A DNA stretch of 64,000 bases from Prescottella equi (GTDB lineage Bacteria; Actinomycetota; Actinomycetes; Mycobacteriales; Mycobacteriaceae). Below the pieces are notes generated by a model. The model was not told the DNA's origin. It worked only from the letters and a program-made list of their open reading frames with translations, and ran no database searches. Positions within the stretch are counted from its first letter, which is position 1, and each line of letters opens with the position of its first letter. The stretch lies in contig NZ_JAIVAH010000015.1 of NCBI RefSeq assembly GCF_020171745.1, positions 1 through 64,000 of the forward strand, written 5' to 3'. The position numbers and the translations under genes were made by a program. Positions 25,835 through 33,548 of this stretch are shown in pieces.

Positions 25835-25875
25835 CCGTTCGGCATCGTCGTCCCATTGGTGACGATGCCGAACGG
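25835..25875 (+). terminator. Terminator after the secreted-protein pair
   Basis: CCGTTCGGCATCGTC pairs exactly with GACGATGCCGAACGG (15 bp) around an 11-base loop, 15 bases after the stop of the second secreted-protein gene. No T-tract follows. It separates this pair from the acyltransferase gene. Confidence 0.8.
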
Positions 25876-25915
25876 CTGCCACCCGTTCCTGCGCAGGCCG
25901 CGTTACGGTTTCGGG

Positions 25916-27256
25916 ATGACAGACACGGCTCCTGCACGGCTGTCGACCGCCGATACCCTCTTCTACCTGTGGAACCGGCCGACGATGGTCGGCGCGCTGG
26001 TGTTCGAGGACCGCGGTGACATCGGACAGGCGGAGGTTGAGCGGTGGATCGCCGCACGGCTGGATCGCTCGCCGATCCTGACCCACCGGCTGGTCCGCGT
26101 CCCGGGCTTCCTCGACCACCCACGATGGGTGCGCACCGAGGTGGACATCACGCGGCACGTCTCGGTCGAGCGGCACGCCGACTCGGGATGGGCTGCGTTG
26201 GGGGAGAGGCTGGTGCGCACGACCGCGGACGGACTGCGTCGGGATGTGCCGCCGTGGACTGTGTCGGTATTCACCGGCGTCACGGGCGTCGACGGTTTCC
26301 CTGACCGGGCCACTGTCGTCGCGCTGCACGTCCACCATTCCGTCACCGACGGGCTCGGATTCGTGCATGTCCTGCGATCACTTTTCGGTGAACGTGCCAC
26401 GGCGCAATGGCAATTCGGGCCGAGTGTGCCGTGGTGGATATCCGCGCCGGCCCGCCTACCCGGGCTGCTGGCGGGAATGGGTCGGGCGACCGTCCGGCAG
26501 CGGCTGGACGCTCGCCGCGTGCGCGATGTCCCGTTGCCGTCGGCTTCCTGGCCGCGCACTCGCCTCAACGACCGTGCGGACGGGGGACGAGCGCACCGGT
26601 TCCTCAATCTCACGGTCTCCGAGGTCAAATTCACGGCCAAAGCCCTGGGGGAGTACACGATCAATGACGTCGTCGTCGCGATCGTAGCCGGGGCGCAGCG
26701 GTGCTACCTCATCGAGAAGGGAGAGCTTCCCGACTCCTCGTTGGCCGCGCACGTCCCCCTGTCGCTCCGCGCCGGCGGGCCTCCCGTGGGAAACCGGATC
26801 GTGTCCATGATCGTCAGCATGCACACCGACGTCGACGACCCGCGAGCACGGCTCGCGGCGATCGCCCGATCGGCGAGGCACGAGCGCGAACGGGGCGCAC
26901 GATCCGGGCCGCTCCAGATGGCGTTCCTCAACTCCGTTCCGGCCCCGATGCTCCGATTGTTCGCAACGTCCTCGGCCGACCGCCCTGCTGAGGGCTCGAG
27001 CGCGATGCCGCATCCCAACACCATCGTGAGCAACGTCCCTCGCGGCGCCGCAGACCTCGAGTTCCTCGGAGTCCCGGTGCACACGACCGTCAGCTTCGCG
27101 GAGGTGCTGGACGGCCGCGGCGTCGGGCACGTCGCCACCTCGATCGGGAACGCTCTGACCCTGTCGGTGTCCTGCGACACCGGGATGATGCCGGACATCG
27201 ACCACTACATGGATCTGATGGCGAAGGAGTACGCGGCGTTGCGTGCCCTGGTGTGA
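25916..27256 (+). CDS. Wax ester synthase/diacylglycerol acyltransferase (WS/DGAT)
   Basis: A 446-residue acyltransferase that esterifies diacylglycerol or fatty alcohol with acyl-CoA to make storage triacylglycerol or wax ester. The catalytic HHxxxDG motif is HVHHSVTDGLG (about residue 140). The PLN-type and C-terminal NTIVSNVPRG/GHVATSIGNALTLSVSCDT blocks are present. The start follows the family (LSTADTLFYLWNRPTMVG near the N terminus). Many paralogues are usual in Rhodococcus, so its individual role is unknown. Confidence 0.9.
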   Translation: MTDTAPARLSTADTLFYLWNRPTMVGALVFEDRGDIGQAEVERWIAARLDRSPILTHRLVRVPGFLDHPRWVRTEVDITRHVSVERHADSGWAALGERLVRTTADGLRRDVPPWTVSVFTGVTGVDGFPDRATVVALHVHHSVTDGLGFVHVLRSLFGERATAQWQFGPSVPWWISAPARLPGLLAGMGRATVRQRLDARRVRDVPLPSASWPRTRLNDRADGGRAHRFLNLTVSEVKFTAKALGEYTINDVVVAIVAGAQRCYLIEKGELPDSSLAAHVPLSLRAGGPPVGNRIVSMIVSMHTDVDDPRARLAAIARSARHERERGARSGPLQMAFLNSVPAPMLRLFATSSADRPAEGSSAMPHPNTIVSNVPRGAADLEFLGVPVHTTVSFAEVLDGRGVGHVATSIGNALTLSVSCDTGMMPDIDHYMDLMAKEYAALRALV

Positions 27257-27365
27257 CCCGCGGCGGTGCCCTGTCGTGGTGTCCGGGCGACGCAGAACTG
27301 GTCGATCGACCGACTCGCGGGTACGCGTTACACCGGCGTGAGCGATGTAAATCTCCCGCTCAACG

Positions 27366-27409
27366 GGTGGTTTGACTACTCGCCACCTAGAACATGTTTC
27401 AATTTGAAA
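27366..27409. promoter_or_regulatory. Two dyads upstream of the alcohol dehydrogenase
   Basis: GGTGG/CCACC (27366-27387) flanks a TTTGAC element that could be a -35 box, and TTTCAATTTGAAA (27397-27409) is an odd-centred palindrome further downstream. Both lie within 100 bases of the dehydrogenase ATG in an AT-rich patch and look like a promoter with an operator. The regulator is unknown. Confidence 0.45.
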
Positions 27410-27462
27410 GATTTGTGGCTATCGTCACAGCCATTGGTAGTCGGTATCGAAGGGCGGAAGCA

Positions 27463-28590
27463 ATGAAGACCAAGGGCGCGCTGCTGTGGGGTGTCAATGA
27501 GAAGTGGTCGGTCGAGGAGATCGAGCTCGGTGACCCGGTCGCCGGCGAGGTGCAGATCCGTATGGAAGCTGCCGGCATGTGCCACTCCGACCACCACATC
27601 GTGACCGGTGCGACGCCGATGCCGTCCTACCCCGCGATGGGTGGCCACGAGGGCTCCGGCGTGATCGTCAAGGTCGGCGAGGGTGTCACCGGTGTCGAGG
27701 TCGGCGACCATGTCGTCCTCTCGTTCATCCCGGCGTGTGGACGCTGTCCGTCGTGTTCGGAGGGTCATTCGAACCTGTGTGATCTCGGCATGGGGCTGCT
27801 CAGCGGTCAGGCCATCGCCGACGGCACCTACCGCATCCAGGCGCGTGGCGAGAACGTCATCCCGATGTGTCTGCTCGGCACGTTCGCGCCCTACATGACC
27901 GTGCACGAGTCCTCCGTCGTGAAGATCGAGAAGGACATTCCGTTCGAGCTCGCGGCCCTCGTCGGCTGCGGTGTCCCGACCGGTTGGGGCTCGGCGACGC
28001 ACATCGCGGAGGTCAAGCCGGGTGAGTCGGTCGCCATCATCGGCGTGGGCGGCGTGGGCATGAGTGCGCTGCAGGGCGCCGTTGCGTCGGGTGCCCGCCA
28101 CGTGTTCGCGATCGACCCGTCGTCCTTCAAGCGGGAGCAGGCGCTCAAGTTCGGTGCCACGCACGCCTTCCCGTCGATGGAGGAGGCGATCGGCCCGATC
28201 ATGGAGATCACGTGGGGCCGCATGTGCCAGAAGACGATCATCACCGTGGGTGAGATGAAGGGCGAGTACATCGATCCCGCCATGACGCTCACGGCGAAGA
28301 ACGGCCGCTGCGTCGTCACCGCAATGGGGCACATGGCCGACATGGACGTCCGGCTCAACACGTTCCTGATGTCGATGCTGCAGAAGGACCTCAAGGGCAA
28401 CATCTTCGGTGGGTGCAACGCCCGCGTCGACATCCCGAACCTGCTCAACCTGTACCGGGCCGGTCTGCTCAACCTCGAGGACATGGTGACCAACACCTAC
28501 TCGCTCGAGCAGGTCAACGAGGGTTACCAGGACATGCTCGACAACAAGAACATCCGCGGTGTCATCCGCTACACCGAAGCGGACTGGTGA
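27463..28590 (+). CDS. NDMA-dependent alcohol dehydrogenase (zinc, nicotinoprotein type)
   Basis: A 375-residue medium-chain zinc alcohol dehydrogenase. Catalytic zinc ligands are Cys40 and His62 (GGHEGSG), and the structural zinc site is Cys92, 95, 98 and 106. The Rossmann motif is IIGVGGVGMSALQG. The sequence closely resembles the Rxyl_3153/NDMA-dependent nicotinoprotein family, which keeps NAD bound and passes electrons to mycofactocin; no mycofactocin genes are in this window. The ATG at 27463 is preceded by GCGGAAG. It oxidises primary alcohols in known members. Confidence 0.92.
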   Translation: MKTKGALLWGVNEKWSVEEIELGDPVAGEVQIRMEAAGMCHSDHHIVTGATPMPSYPAMGGHEGSGVIVKVGEGVTGVEVGDHVVLSFIPACGRCPSCSEGHSNLCDLGMGLLSGQAIADGTYRIQARGENVIPMCLLGTFAPYMTVHESSVVKIEKDIPFELAALVGCGVPTGWGSATHIAEVKPGESVAIIGVGGVGMSALQGAVASGARHVFAIDPSSFKREQALKFGATHAFPSMEEAIGPIMEITWGRMCQKTIITVGEMKGEYIDPAMTLTAKNGRCVVTAMGHMADMDVRLNTFLMSMLQKDLKGNIFGGCNARVDIPNLLNLYRAGLLNLEDMVTNTYSLEQVNEGYQDMLDNKNIRGVIRYTEADW

Positions 28591-28624
28591 ACGCCTGACC
28601 CAGCCGCCCTCGTAGTCTGATCGG

Positions 28625-29443
28625 GTGCAGACTCTCGATCGGATCGGGCAATGGCCGGTGGACAACGCCTCGGCTGCCGTCATCGACGGCAGCCGAGGCG
28701 TTGCGCATTTCGGCGATCGGCAACGGGTGTATCCGCTCGCGTCGGTGACGAAGCTGCTGTGCGCGTACGCCACTCTCGTCGCCGTCGAGGAGGGCGCGGT
28801 GGAGCTGGACCAGCCCGCCGGCCCGCCCGGCGCCACGGTGCGGCACCTGCTCGCGCACGCGTCGGGTCTCGCCTTCGGTGACCAGCGGGTGCAGGCGGAG
28901 CCGGGGGTCAAGCGCATCTACTCGAGCGCGGGCTTCGAGGTGCTCGCGGACTTCGTCGAGGCCGAGACCTCGATTCCCTTCGCGGAGTACGTGACCGACG
29001 CCGTGTTCGAGCCGCTGGGGATGGCGACGGCGGCGCTCGTCGGGCCGGCGGGGCACGGTGCGCAGGCCAGTGCCGACGACCTGACCCGGTTCGCCACCGA
29101 ACTGCTCGCACCCACGCTGGTCTCCCCGCAGACTCTGGCGGAGGCCACCACCGTGCAGTTCCCGGGCCTGGCGGGCCTGCTGCCCGGCTACGGCCCGCAG
29201 CGGCCCAACGACTGGGGGCTGGGCTTCGAGATCAAGAACGGCAAGTCGCCGCACTGGACCGGCACCGGCAACTCGCCCGCGACCTACGGTCACTTCGGGC
29301 AGTCCGGGACGTTCCTGTGGGTCGATCCGGCCCTGGGTGCGGCCTGCGTGGTCCTCACGGACCGGGCGTTCGGGGACTGGGCCAAGCCGCTGTGGACCGA
29401 CCTCGGTGACGCCGTGGTCGCCGAACTCCGCGGTCGCGGGTAG
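28625..29443 (+). CDS. Serine hydrolase (beta-lactamase/PBP-like)
   Basis: A 272-residue class C beta-lactamase-like hydrolase without a signal peptide. The SxxK motif is SVTK (Ser40, Lys43), the YxS motif is YSS (about residue 99), and the third motif is HFGQSG (about 222). Family members include esterases and D-aminopeptidases. The GTG at 28625 is used. Codons 13-27 contain a 19-bp perfect inverted repeat, unusual inside a coding region. Cytoplasmic location suggests an esterase-like rather than cell-wall role. Confidence 0.88.
   Translation: MQTLDRIGQWPVDNASAAVIDGSRGVAHFGDRQRVYPLASVTKLLCAYATLVAVEEGAVELDQPAGPPGATVRHLLAHASGLAFGDQRVQAEPGVKRIYSSAGFEVLADFVEAETSIPFAEYVTDAVFEPLGMATAALVGPAGHGAQASADDLTRFATELLAPTLVSPQTLAEATTVQFPGLAGLLPGYGPQRPNDWGLGFEIKNGKSPHWTGTGNSPATYGHFGQSGTFLWVDPALGAACVVLTDRAFGDWAKPLWTDLGDAVVAELRGRG
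28663..28703. repeat. 19-bp perfect inverted repeat inside a gene
   Basis: The arms 28663-28681 and 28685-28703 are exact complements around the loop ATC. It lies near the 5' end of the serine hydrolase gene, encoding residues 13-27. The messenger would form a very stable hairpin about 40 bases after the start codon. Confidence 0.9.
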
Positions 29444-29456
29444 ATCAATTTACAGC

Positions 29457-29478
29457 TACCACTGGCGTAACAGTGGTA
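29457..29478. promoter_or_regulatory. Dyad upstream of the DUF3145 gene
   Basis: TACCACTG-GCGTAA-CAGTGGTA is an 8-6-8 perfect inverted repeat about 110 bases upstream of the DUF3145 start and just after the serine hydrolase stop. It looks like an operator. The regulator is unknown; a lipid-synthesis regulator is possible given the neighbouring FAS-II genes. Confidence 0.5.
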
Positions 29479-29586
29479 TCACAGGGCACACTGGTCGACG
29501 GTGTGTCCCGTTGCGGCGCATCCAGCTCCATGTATCGGCCGAGGTCGTTGGGGAAGACGTCCCTCGTCGAAGCTGGAGGTGTTGCA

Positions 29587-30096
29587 GTGCGCTCGTTGAA
29601 CCAGTTCGCGGATGCGACGGCCGGAGTGGTCTACGTCCACGCGTCGCCCGCCGCGCTGTGCCCGCATGTCGAGTGGGCGCTCACCTCGATCCTCGATGCC
29701 CGTCCCAACCTGAAGTGGACCGCGCAGCCGGCCGCCGCCGGCACACTGCGGGCAACCTGCGACTGGATCGGACCGGTGGGCACCGCGTCCCGGGTCGCCG
29801 CGGCACTGCGGGCGTGGCCGTTGCTCTACTTCGAGGTGACCGAGAATCCGAGCGAGGGCGTCGACGGCGAGCGGTACAGCCATGTTCCCGGACTCGGCCT
29901 GTGGCACGGCGCGACGAGTGCGTGCGGGGACGTGGTGGTGGGGGAGATGCGCCTGCGATCGCTGCTCGCGGAGGGCGTCGACCTCGCCGGTGCCCTCGGG
30001 CATGCGCTCGGCACGGCGTGGGACGAGGTACTCGAGTCGTATCGCAGCGGTGGTGAGGGTGCTGAGGTGACGTGGCTGCGCCGCGACGTCGGCTAG
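29587..30096 (+). CDS. DUF3145 family protein
   Basis: A 169-residue actinobacterial protein of the DUF3145 family, recognised by GVVYVHASPAALCPHVEWAL, NLKWTAQPA and FEVTENPSEGVDGERYSHVPGLGLW. The family typically lies near type II fatty-acid synthase genes in Streptomyces and mycolate-forming bacteria, as here, where accD6-kasA-acpM-fabD begins 2 kb away. A structural or regulatory role in fatty-acid synthesis is suggested, not shown. The GTG at 29587 follows GGAGG at a good distance. Confidence 0.85.
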   Translation: MRSLNQFADATAGVVYVHASPAALCPHVEWALTSILDARPNLKWTAQPAAAGTLRATCDWIGPVGTASRVAAALRAWPLLYFEVTENPSEGVDGERYSHVPGLGLWHGATSACGDVVVGEMRLRSLLAEGVDLAGALGHALGTAWDEVLESYRSGGEGAEVTWLRRDVG

Positions 30097-30290
30097 CGAC
30101 GTCCAGGTAGCAGTTCGGTGTGTCGATCCCTTTGTGGGGCAGCACCGCCCCCTCGAAGAGCGATCGCGGGAGTCGGTATCGAAAAGAATTGCAGTGCTGT
30201 AGTTTTCGCCTTCACTGGTTGATTCCTCGTGGTCCGAGTCTGAGATTGGGCCCAGTCTTCGTCGATGGCGTCCCGTGGGTCGCGGCCAGC

Positions 30291-31448
30291 TCAGCGATCC
30301 CTTCCGGAGTTGAGTCGAGCGGCCTGGCGGGTGAGGTGATCGCGCTCGGCGAGGTTGGATGCGAGTTGCGCTGCTTCGACGTAAAGCCTTGCCGCCGTGA
30401 TCGAATCGCCGGCGCGCTCGTGGAGGTACGCGGCCACGGCGGAGTGTCGGGGCACCGAGTCGGGCACTGCCTCGAGCGCGGCCAGGCCGGCGCGCGGCCC
30501 GTCCGCCTCGCCGACCGCCACCGCGCGGTTGAGCAGCGCGACCGGGCTGTCGGCCAGCCGGACGAGTTCGTCGTACCACTCGACGATCTGCACCCAGTCC
30601 GTGTCCGCCGCCGTTGGCGCGTCGGCGTGCAGTGCCGCGATCGCCGCCTGGGCCTGGAACTCGCCCAACCGGTCGCGGGCGAGTGCCGCCTGCAGGATCG
30701 CGATGCCCTCGGCGATCGCGGCGGTGTCCCACCGGCCGCGATCCTGCTCGGCGAGAGGCACCAGCGCGCCGTCGGATGTGGTCCGGGCGGCGCGCCGTGA
30801 GTGGTGCAACAGCATGAGTGCGAGCAGCCCGGCCACCTCGGGGTGGTCGATGGCGGCTGCGAGCTGCCGGGTCAGCCGGATGGCTTCGGCGGCGAGGTCG
30901 ACGTCGCCCGAATAGCCCTCGTTGAACACCAGATAGAGGACCCGGAGAACCGTGGCGACATCGCCGGGGCGGTCGAACCGCACACCGGAGACCGTGCGCT
31001 TGGCGCGACTGATCCGCTGCGCCATCGTTGCCTCCGGCACCAGGTAGGCTGCGGCGATTTGGCGTGTGGTCAACCCGCCGACGGCGCGCAACGTGAGCGC
31101 CACTGCGGACGCCGGCGTCAGCGACGGGTGCGCGCACAGGAAGTAGAGCTGGAGTGTGTCGTCCACCGTCGGCGCCGGATCTTGCGTCGGCTCCTCCTCC
31201 GTCAGAGCCTCCCGTCGGCGCCGGGCCGCGTCGGCCCTGGTCGCGTCGAGGAACCGGCGCCACGCCACGGTGACCAACCAGCCCTTCGGGTCTCGCGGCG
31301 GGTCCTCCGGCCAGACACGGACCGCCTCGGCCAGTGCGTCCTGCAGGGCATCCTCGGCCGCCGCGAAGTCGGCTCCGCGGCGGACGAGGATGCCGAGCAC
31401 ACTCGGGGTGAGACTCCGGATCAGGGTCTCGTCCATCGGAGTGGTCAC
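30291..31448 (-). CDS. ECF42-like RNA polymerase sigma factor with C-terminal DUF6596
   Basis: A 385-residue ECF sigma factor. Region 2 (about residues 10-75, with ADFAAAEDALQDALAEAVRVWP and WLVTVAWRRFLD) and region 4 (about 115-170, GLTTRQIAAAYLVPEATMAQRISRAK) are followed by a long helical, TPR-like C-terminal extension (about 180-385). The YCII/DGPF gene just upstream overlaps its start (GTGA). Sigma factors with such extensions next to DGPF genes are the ECF42 group; no anti-sigma factor is present, and the extension is thought to regulate activity. Confidence 0.88.
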   Translation of the reverse strand: MTTPMDETLIRSLTPSVLGILVRRGADFAAAEDALQDALAEAVRVWPEDPPRDPKGWLVTVAWRRFLDATRADAARRRREALTEEEPTQDPAPTVDDTLQLYFLCAHPSLTPASAVALTLRAVGGLTTRQIAAAYLVPEATMAQRISRAKRTVSGVRFDRPGDVATVLRVLYLVFNEGYSGDVDLAAEAIRLTRQLAAAIDHPEVAGLLALMLLHHSRRAARTTSDGALVPLAEQDRGRWDTAAIAEGIAILQAALARDRLGEFQAQAAIAALHADAPTAADTDWVQIVEWYDELVRLADSPVALLNRAVAVGEADGPRAGLAALEAVPDSVPRHSAVAAYLHERAGDSITAARLYVEAAQLASNLAERDHLTRQAARLNSGRDR

Positions 31449-31852
31449 TCGGTGATGGTCGGCGGCTCGGTCAGGAACGGGCGCATTTCGAGCCACTCGT
31501 GGATCGGCTTCCCGCCCGCGCCGGGTGCGGCCGACAACTCGCCGGCCAGTTCGAGCGCACGCTCGTGGCTGTCGACGTCGATCACCATCCAGCCGGCGAT
31601 GAGGTCCTTGGTCTCCGCGTACGGGCCGTCGGTGACCGGCGGCCGACCTTCGCCGTCGTACCGGACCCAGAGCCCCTCCGGCGCCAGCGCCTGGGCGTCG
31701 ACGAACTCGCCGGTGTTCTGCAGACGGGCGGCGAAGTCCTGCATGTACTTGATGTGGGCGGTGACCTCGTCGGGCGTCCACTGGTCCATCGGGACGTCGT
31801 TGACTGCCGACGGGGCGCCGCGGTAGTGCTTGAGCAGCAGGTACTTGGCCAT
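31445..31852 (-). CDS. YCII-related (DGPF-type) protein
   Basis: A 135-residue YCII-fold protein with the DGPF-like motif TDGPYAETKDLIAGWMVIDV and a HEWLEMRPF tail. It overlaps the ECF sigma factor gene by 4 bases, the hallmark pairing of ECF42 sigma factors, where the partners may act as sensors or targets. A strong GAGGAGAC ribosome-binding site precedes the ATG. Confidence 0.88.
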   Translation of the reverse strand: MAKYLLLKHYRGAPSAVNDVPMDQWTPDEVTAHIKYMQDFAARLQNTGEFVDAQALAPEGLWVRYDGEGRPPVTDGPYAETKDLIAGWMVIDVDSHERALELAGELSAAPGAGGKPIHEWLEMRPFLTEPPTITE

Positions 31853-31960
31853 GATGTCTCCTCGGTACTGGTGCGACGCGACCCATTGTGGTCGCATTCA
31901 CTACAGGGACGGAGCCGGACGCGGATTCTCGACACGGCCTTCGGGAAAGGCGTGAAAAAG

Positions 31961-31993
31961 ACCGAGACCCCCTGCTGAGCAGGGGGTCTCGGT
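31961..31993. terminator. Bidirectional terminator after accD6
   Basis: ACCGAGACCCCCTGCT pairs exactly with its complement AGCAGGGGGTCTCGGT almost without a loop. It is preceded by AAAAAG on the plus strand, which reads as a T-tract after accD6 on the minus strand. It ends the FAS-II operon 27 bases after the accD6 stop. Confidence 0.88.
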
Positions 31994-32019
31994 TCAATCG
32001 AACGCGGTCGCGAGTCGGA

Positions 32020-33453
32020 TCACAGCGGGATGTTCTTGTGCTGTCCACGGTTCGCGGGCGCCGCCGCGAGCGCGCGGCTGATCATGCTGCGCGTCTTGGC
32101 GGGATCGATCGTCTCGTCGACGACGCCGATCGAGATGGCCCGGCCGACACCACCGGCGATGGCCTCGTGCTCCTCGGCGAGGCGATCGTGCAGGGCCTCG
32201 CGCTCCTCATCGGGCGCGGCCGCGAGAGCGCGCTTGTGCAGGATGCCGACGGCGGCCTTGGCACCCATGACCGCCACCTCGGAATCGGGCCACGCGTAGA
32301 CCGCGGTCGCGCCGAGTGCCCGCGAGTTCATCGCGATGTAGGCGCCGCCGTAGATCTTCCGGGTGACCAGCGTGACGCGGGGAACCGTCGCCTCGGCGAA
32401 CGCGTGCAGCAGCTTCGCGCCGCGGCGCACGACGCCCTCCCACTCCTGGCCGACGCCGGGCAGGTAGCCGGGGACGTCGACGATCACGACCAGCGGGATG
32501 CCGAACGCGTCGCACAGACGCACGAAGCGAGCCGACTTCTCGGCGCTCTCCGAATTGAGGCAGCCGCCGAGGCGCAGCGGGTTGTTCGCGATCACGCCGA
32601 CGGTGCGGCCGCCCAGGCGGCCCAGACCGGTGACGATGCTGCGCGCCCAGTTGCCCTGCAGTTCCTCGAAGCTCGACTCGCCCTCGACGTTGTCGAGGAA
32701 CTCGTGCACGATCGGCCGCACGTCGTACGCGCGCTTGGCCGACGCCGGCATGAGCGCGCGCAGGTCCGTGTCACCGCGCTCGGCGGCGGCGAGATCGAAC
32801 TGGCCCTGGTCGCAGAACATCGACACCAGGCGCCGAGCGCTGTGGTAGGCGTCGTCCTCGTCGCGGGCGGCGATGTGCGCGACGCCGGACTTCTTGCTGT
32901 GGGTGTCGGGTCCGCCGAGGGTCGCCATGTCGACCTGCTCGCCGGTCACGCTCTTGACGACGTCCGGTCCGGTGACGAACACGCGGCCCTCGGGGGCCAT
33001 GATCACGACGTCGGTCAGTGCGGGGCCGTACGCGGCGCCGCCGGCGGCGAAGCCGAGCACGACGGAGATCTGCGGGACGAGACCGGACGCGCGGACCATC
33101 GCCTCGAAGACGAGTCCGACGGCGTGCAGGGCCTCGACACCCTCGGCGAGACGTGCGCCACCGGAGTGCCACAGTCCGACGACGGGGGCCTTCTCGGCGA
33201 TCGCGGTGTCGATCGCGGCGACGATGTGCTTGCAGCCCTCGACGCCCATCGCGCCGCCCATGACGGTGGCGTCGGAGCAGTAGGCGATGGTGCGAACACC
33301 GTCGATCTCGCCCGATGCGGCAAGCACACCGGACTTGTCGCGGTCGTGTAGCGGTGCGACGGTGCCGGCATCGAACAACTTGGCGAGACGCGCGAGCGGA
33401 TCACGCGGATCGGTCGATGCTTCAGACTGCGTCGCGGGAGCCAAGACGGTCAT
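32020..33453 (-). CDS. accD6: Acetyl/propionyl-CoA carboxylase carboxyltransferase subunit
   Basis: A 477-residue carboxyltransferase beta/alpha subunit that transfers CO2 from biotin to acetyl-CoA to make malonyl-CoA for FAS-I and FAS-II. Visible are GLWHSGGARLAEGVEAL, the acyl-CoA pocket GFAAGGAAYGPALTD and the C-terminal IYGGAYIAMNSRALGA block with WPDSEVAVMGAKAAVGIL. As the last gene of the fabD-acpM-kasA operon it corresponds to AccD6 (Rv2247). A hairpin lies between kasA and this gene. Confidence 0.95.
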   Translation of the reverse strand: MTVLAPATQSEASTDPRDPLARLAKLFDAGTVAPLHDRDKSGVLAASGEIDGVRTIAYCSDATVMGGAMGVEGCKHIVAAIDTAIAEKAPVVGLWHSGGARLAEGVEALHAVGLVFEAMVRASGLVPQISVVLGFAAGGAAYGPALTDVVIMAPEGRVFVTGPDVVKSVTGEQVDMATLGGPDTHSKKSGVAHIAARDEDDAYHSARRLVSMFCDQGQFDLAAAERGDTDLRALMPASAKRAYDVRPIVHEFLDNVEGESSFEELQGNWARSIVTGLGRLGGRTVGVIANNPLRLGGCLNSESAEKSARFVRLCDAFGIPLVVIVDVPGYLPGVGQEWEGVVRRGAKLLHAFAEATVPRVTLVTRKIYGGAYIAMNSRALGATAVYAWPDSEVAVMGAKAAVGILHKRALAAAPDEEREALHDRLAEEHEAIAGGVGRAISIGVVDETIDPAKTRSMISRALAAAPANRGQHKNIPL

Positions 33454-33494
33454 GATGTCCTCCTGAGCAAGCCCACCTGGGGCAAAAGTTCGGG

Positions 33495-33522
33495 GGTGGG
33501 GACCCGGGTACGGGTCCCCACC
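33495..33522 (-). terminator. Intercistronic hairpin between kasA and accD6
   Basis: GGTGGGGACCCG pairs exactly with CGGGTCCCCACC (12 bp) around a 4-base loop, 27 bases after the kasA stop. No T-tract follows, so it is more likely an attenuator, processing site or messenger stabiliser than a full terminator. Confidence 0.6.
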
Positions 33523-33548
33523 TGGCGTTCCAGCAAGGTTCGGCTGGG

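Noticed and set aside
33454-33548. A missing kasB between kasA and accD6
   Set aside because: The gap is 95 bases with only a hairpin; there is no remnant of a second ketoacyl synthase, so an ancestral absence is more likely than a recent deletion.
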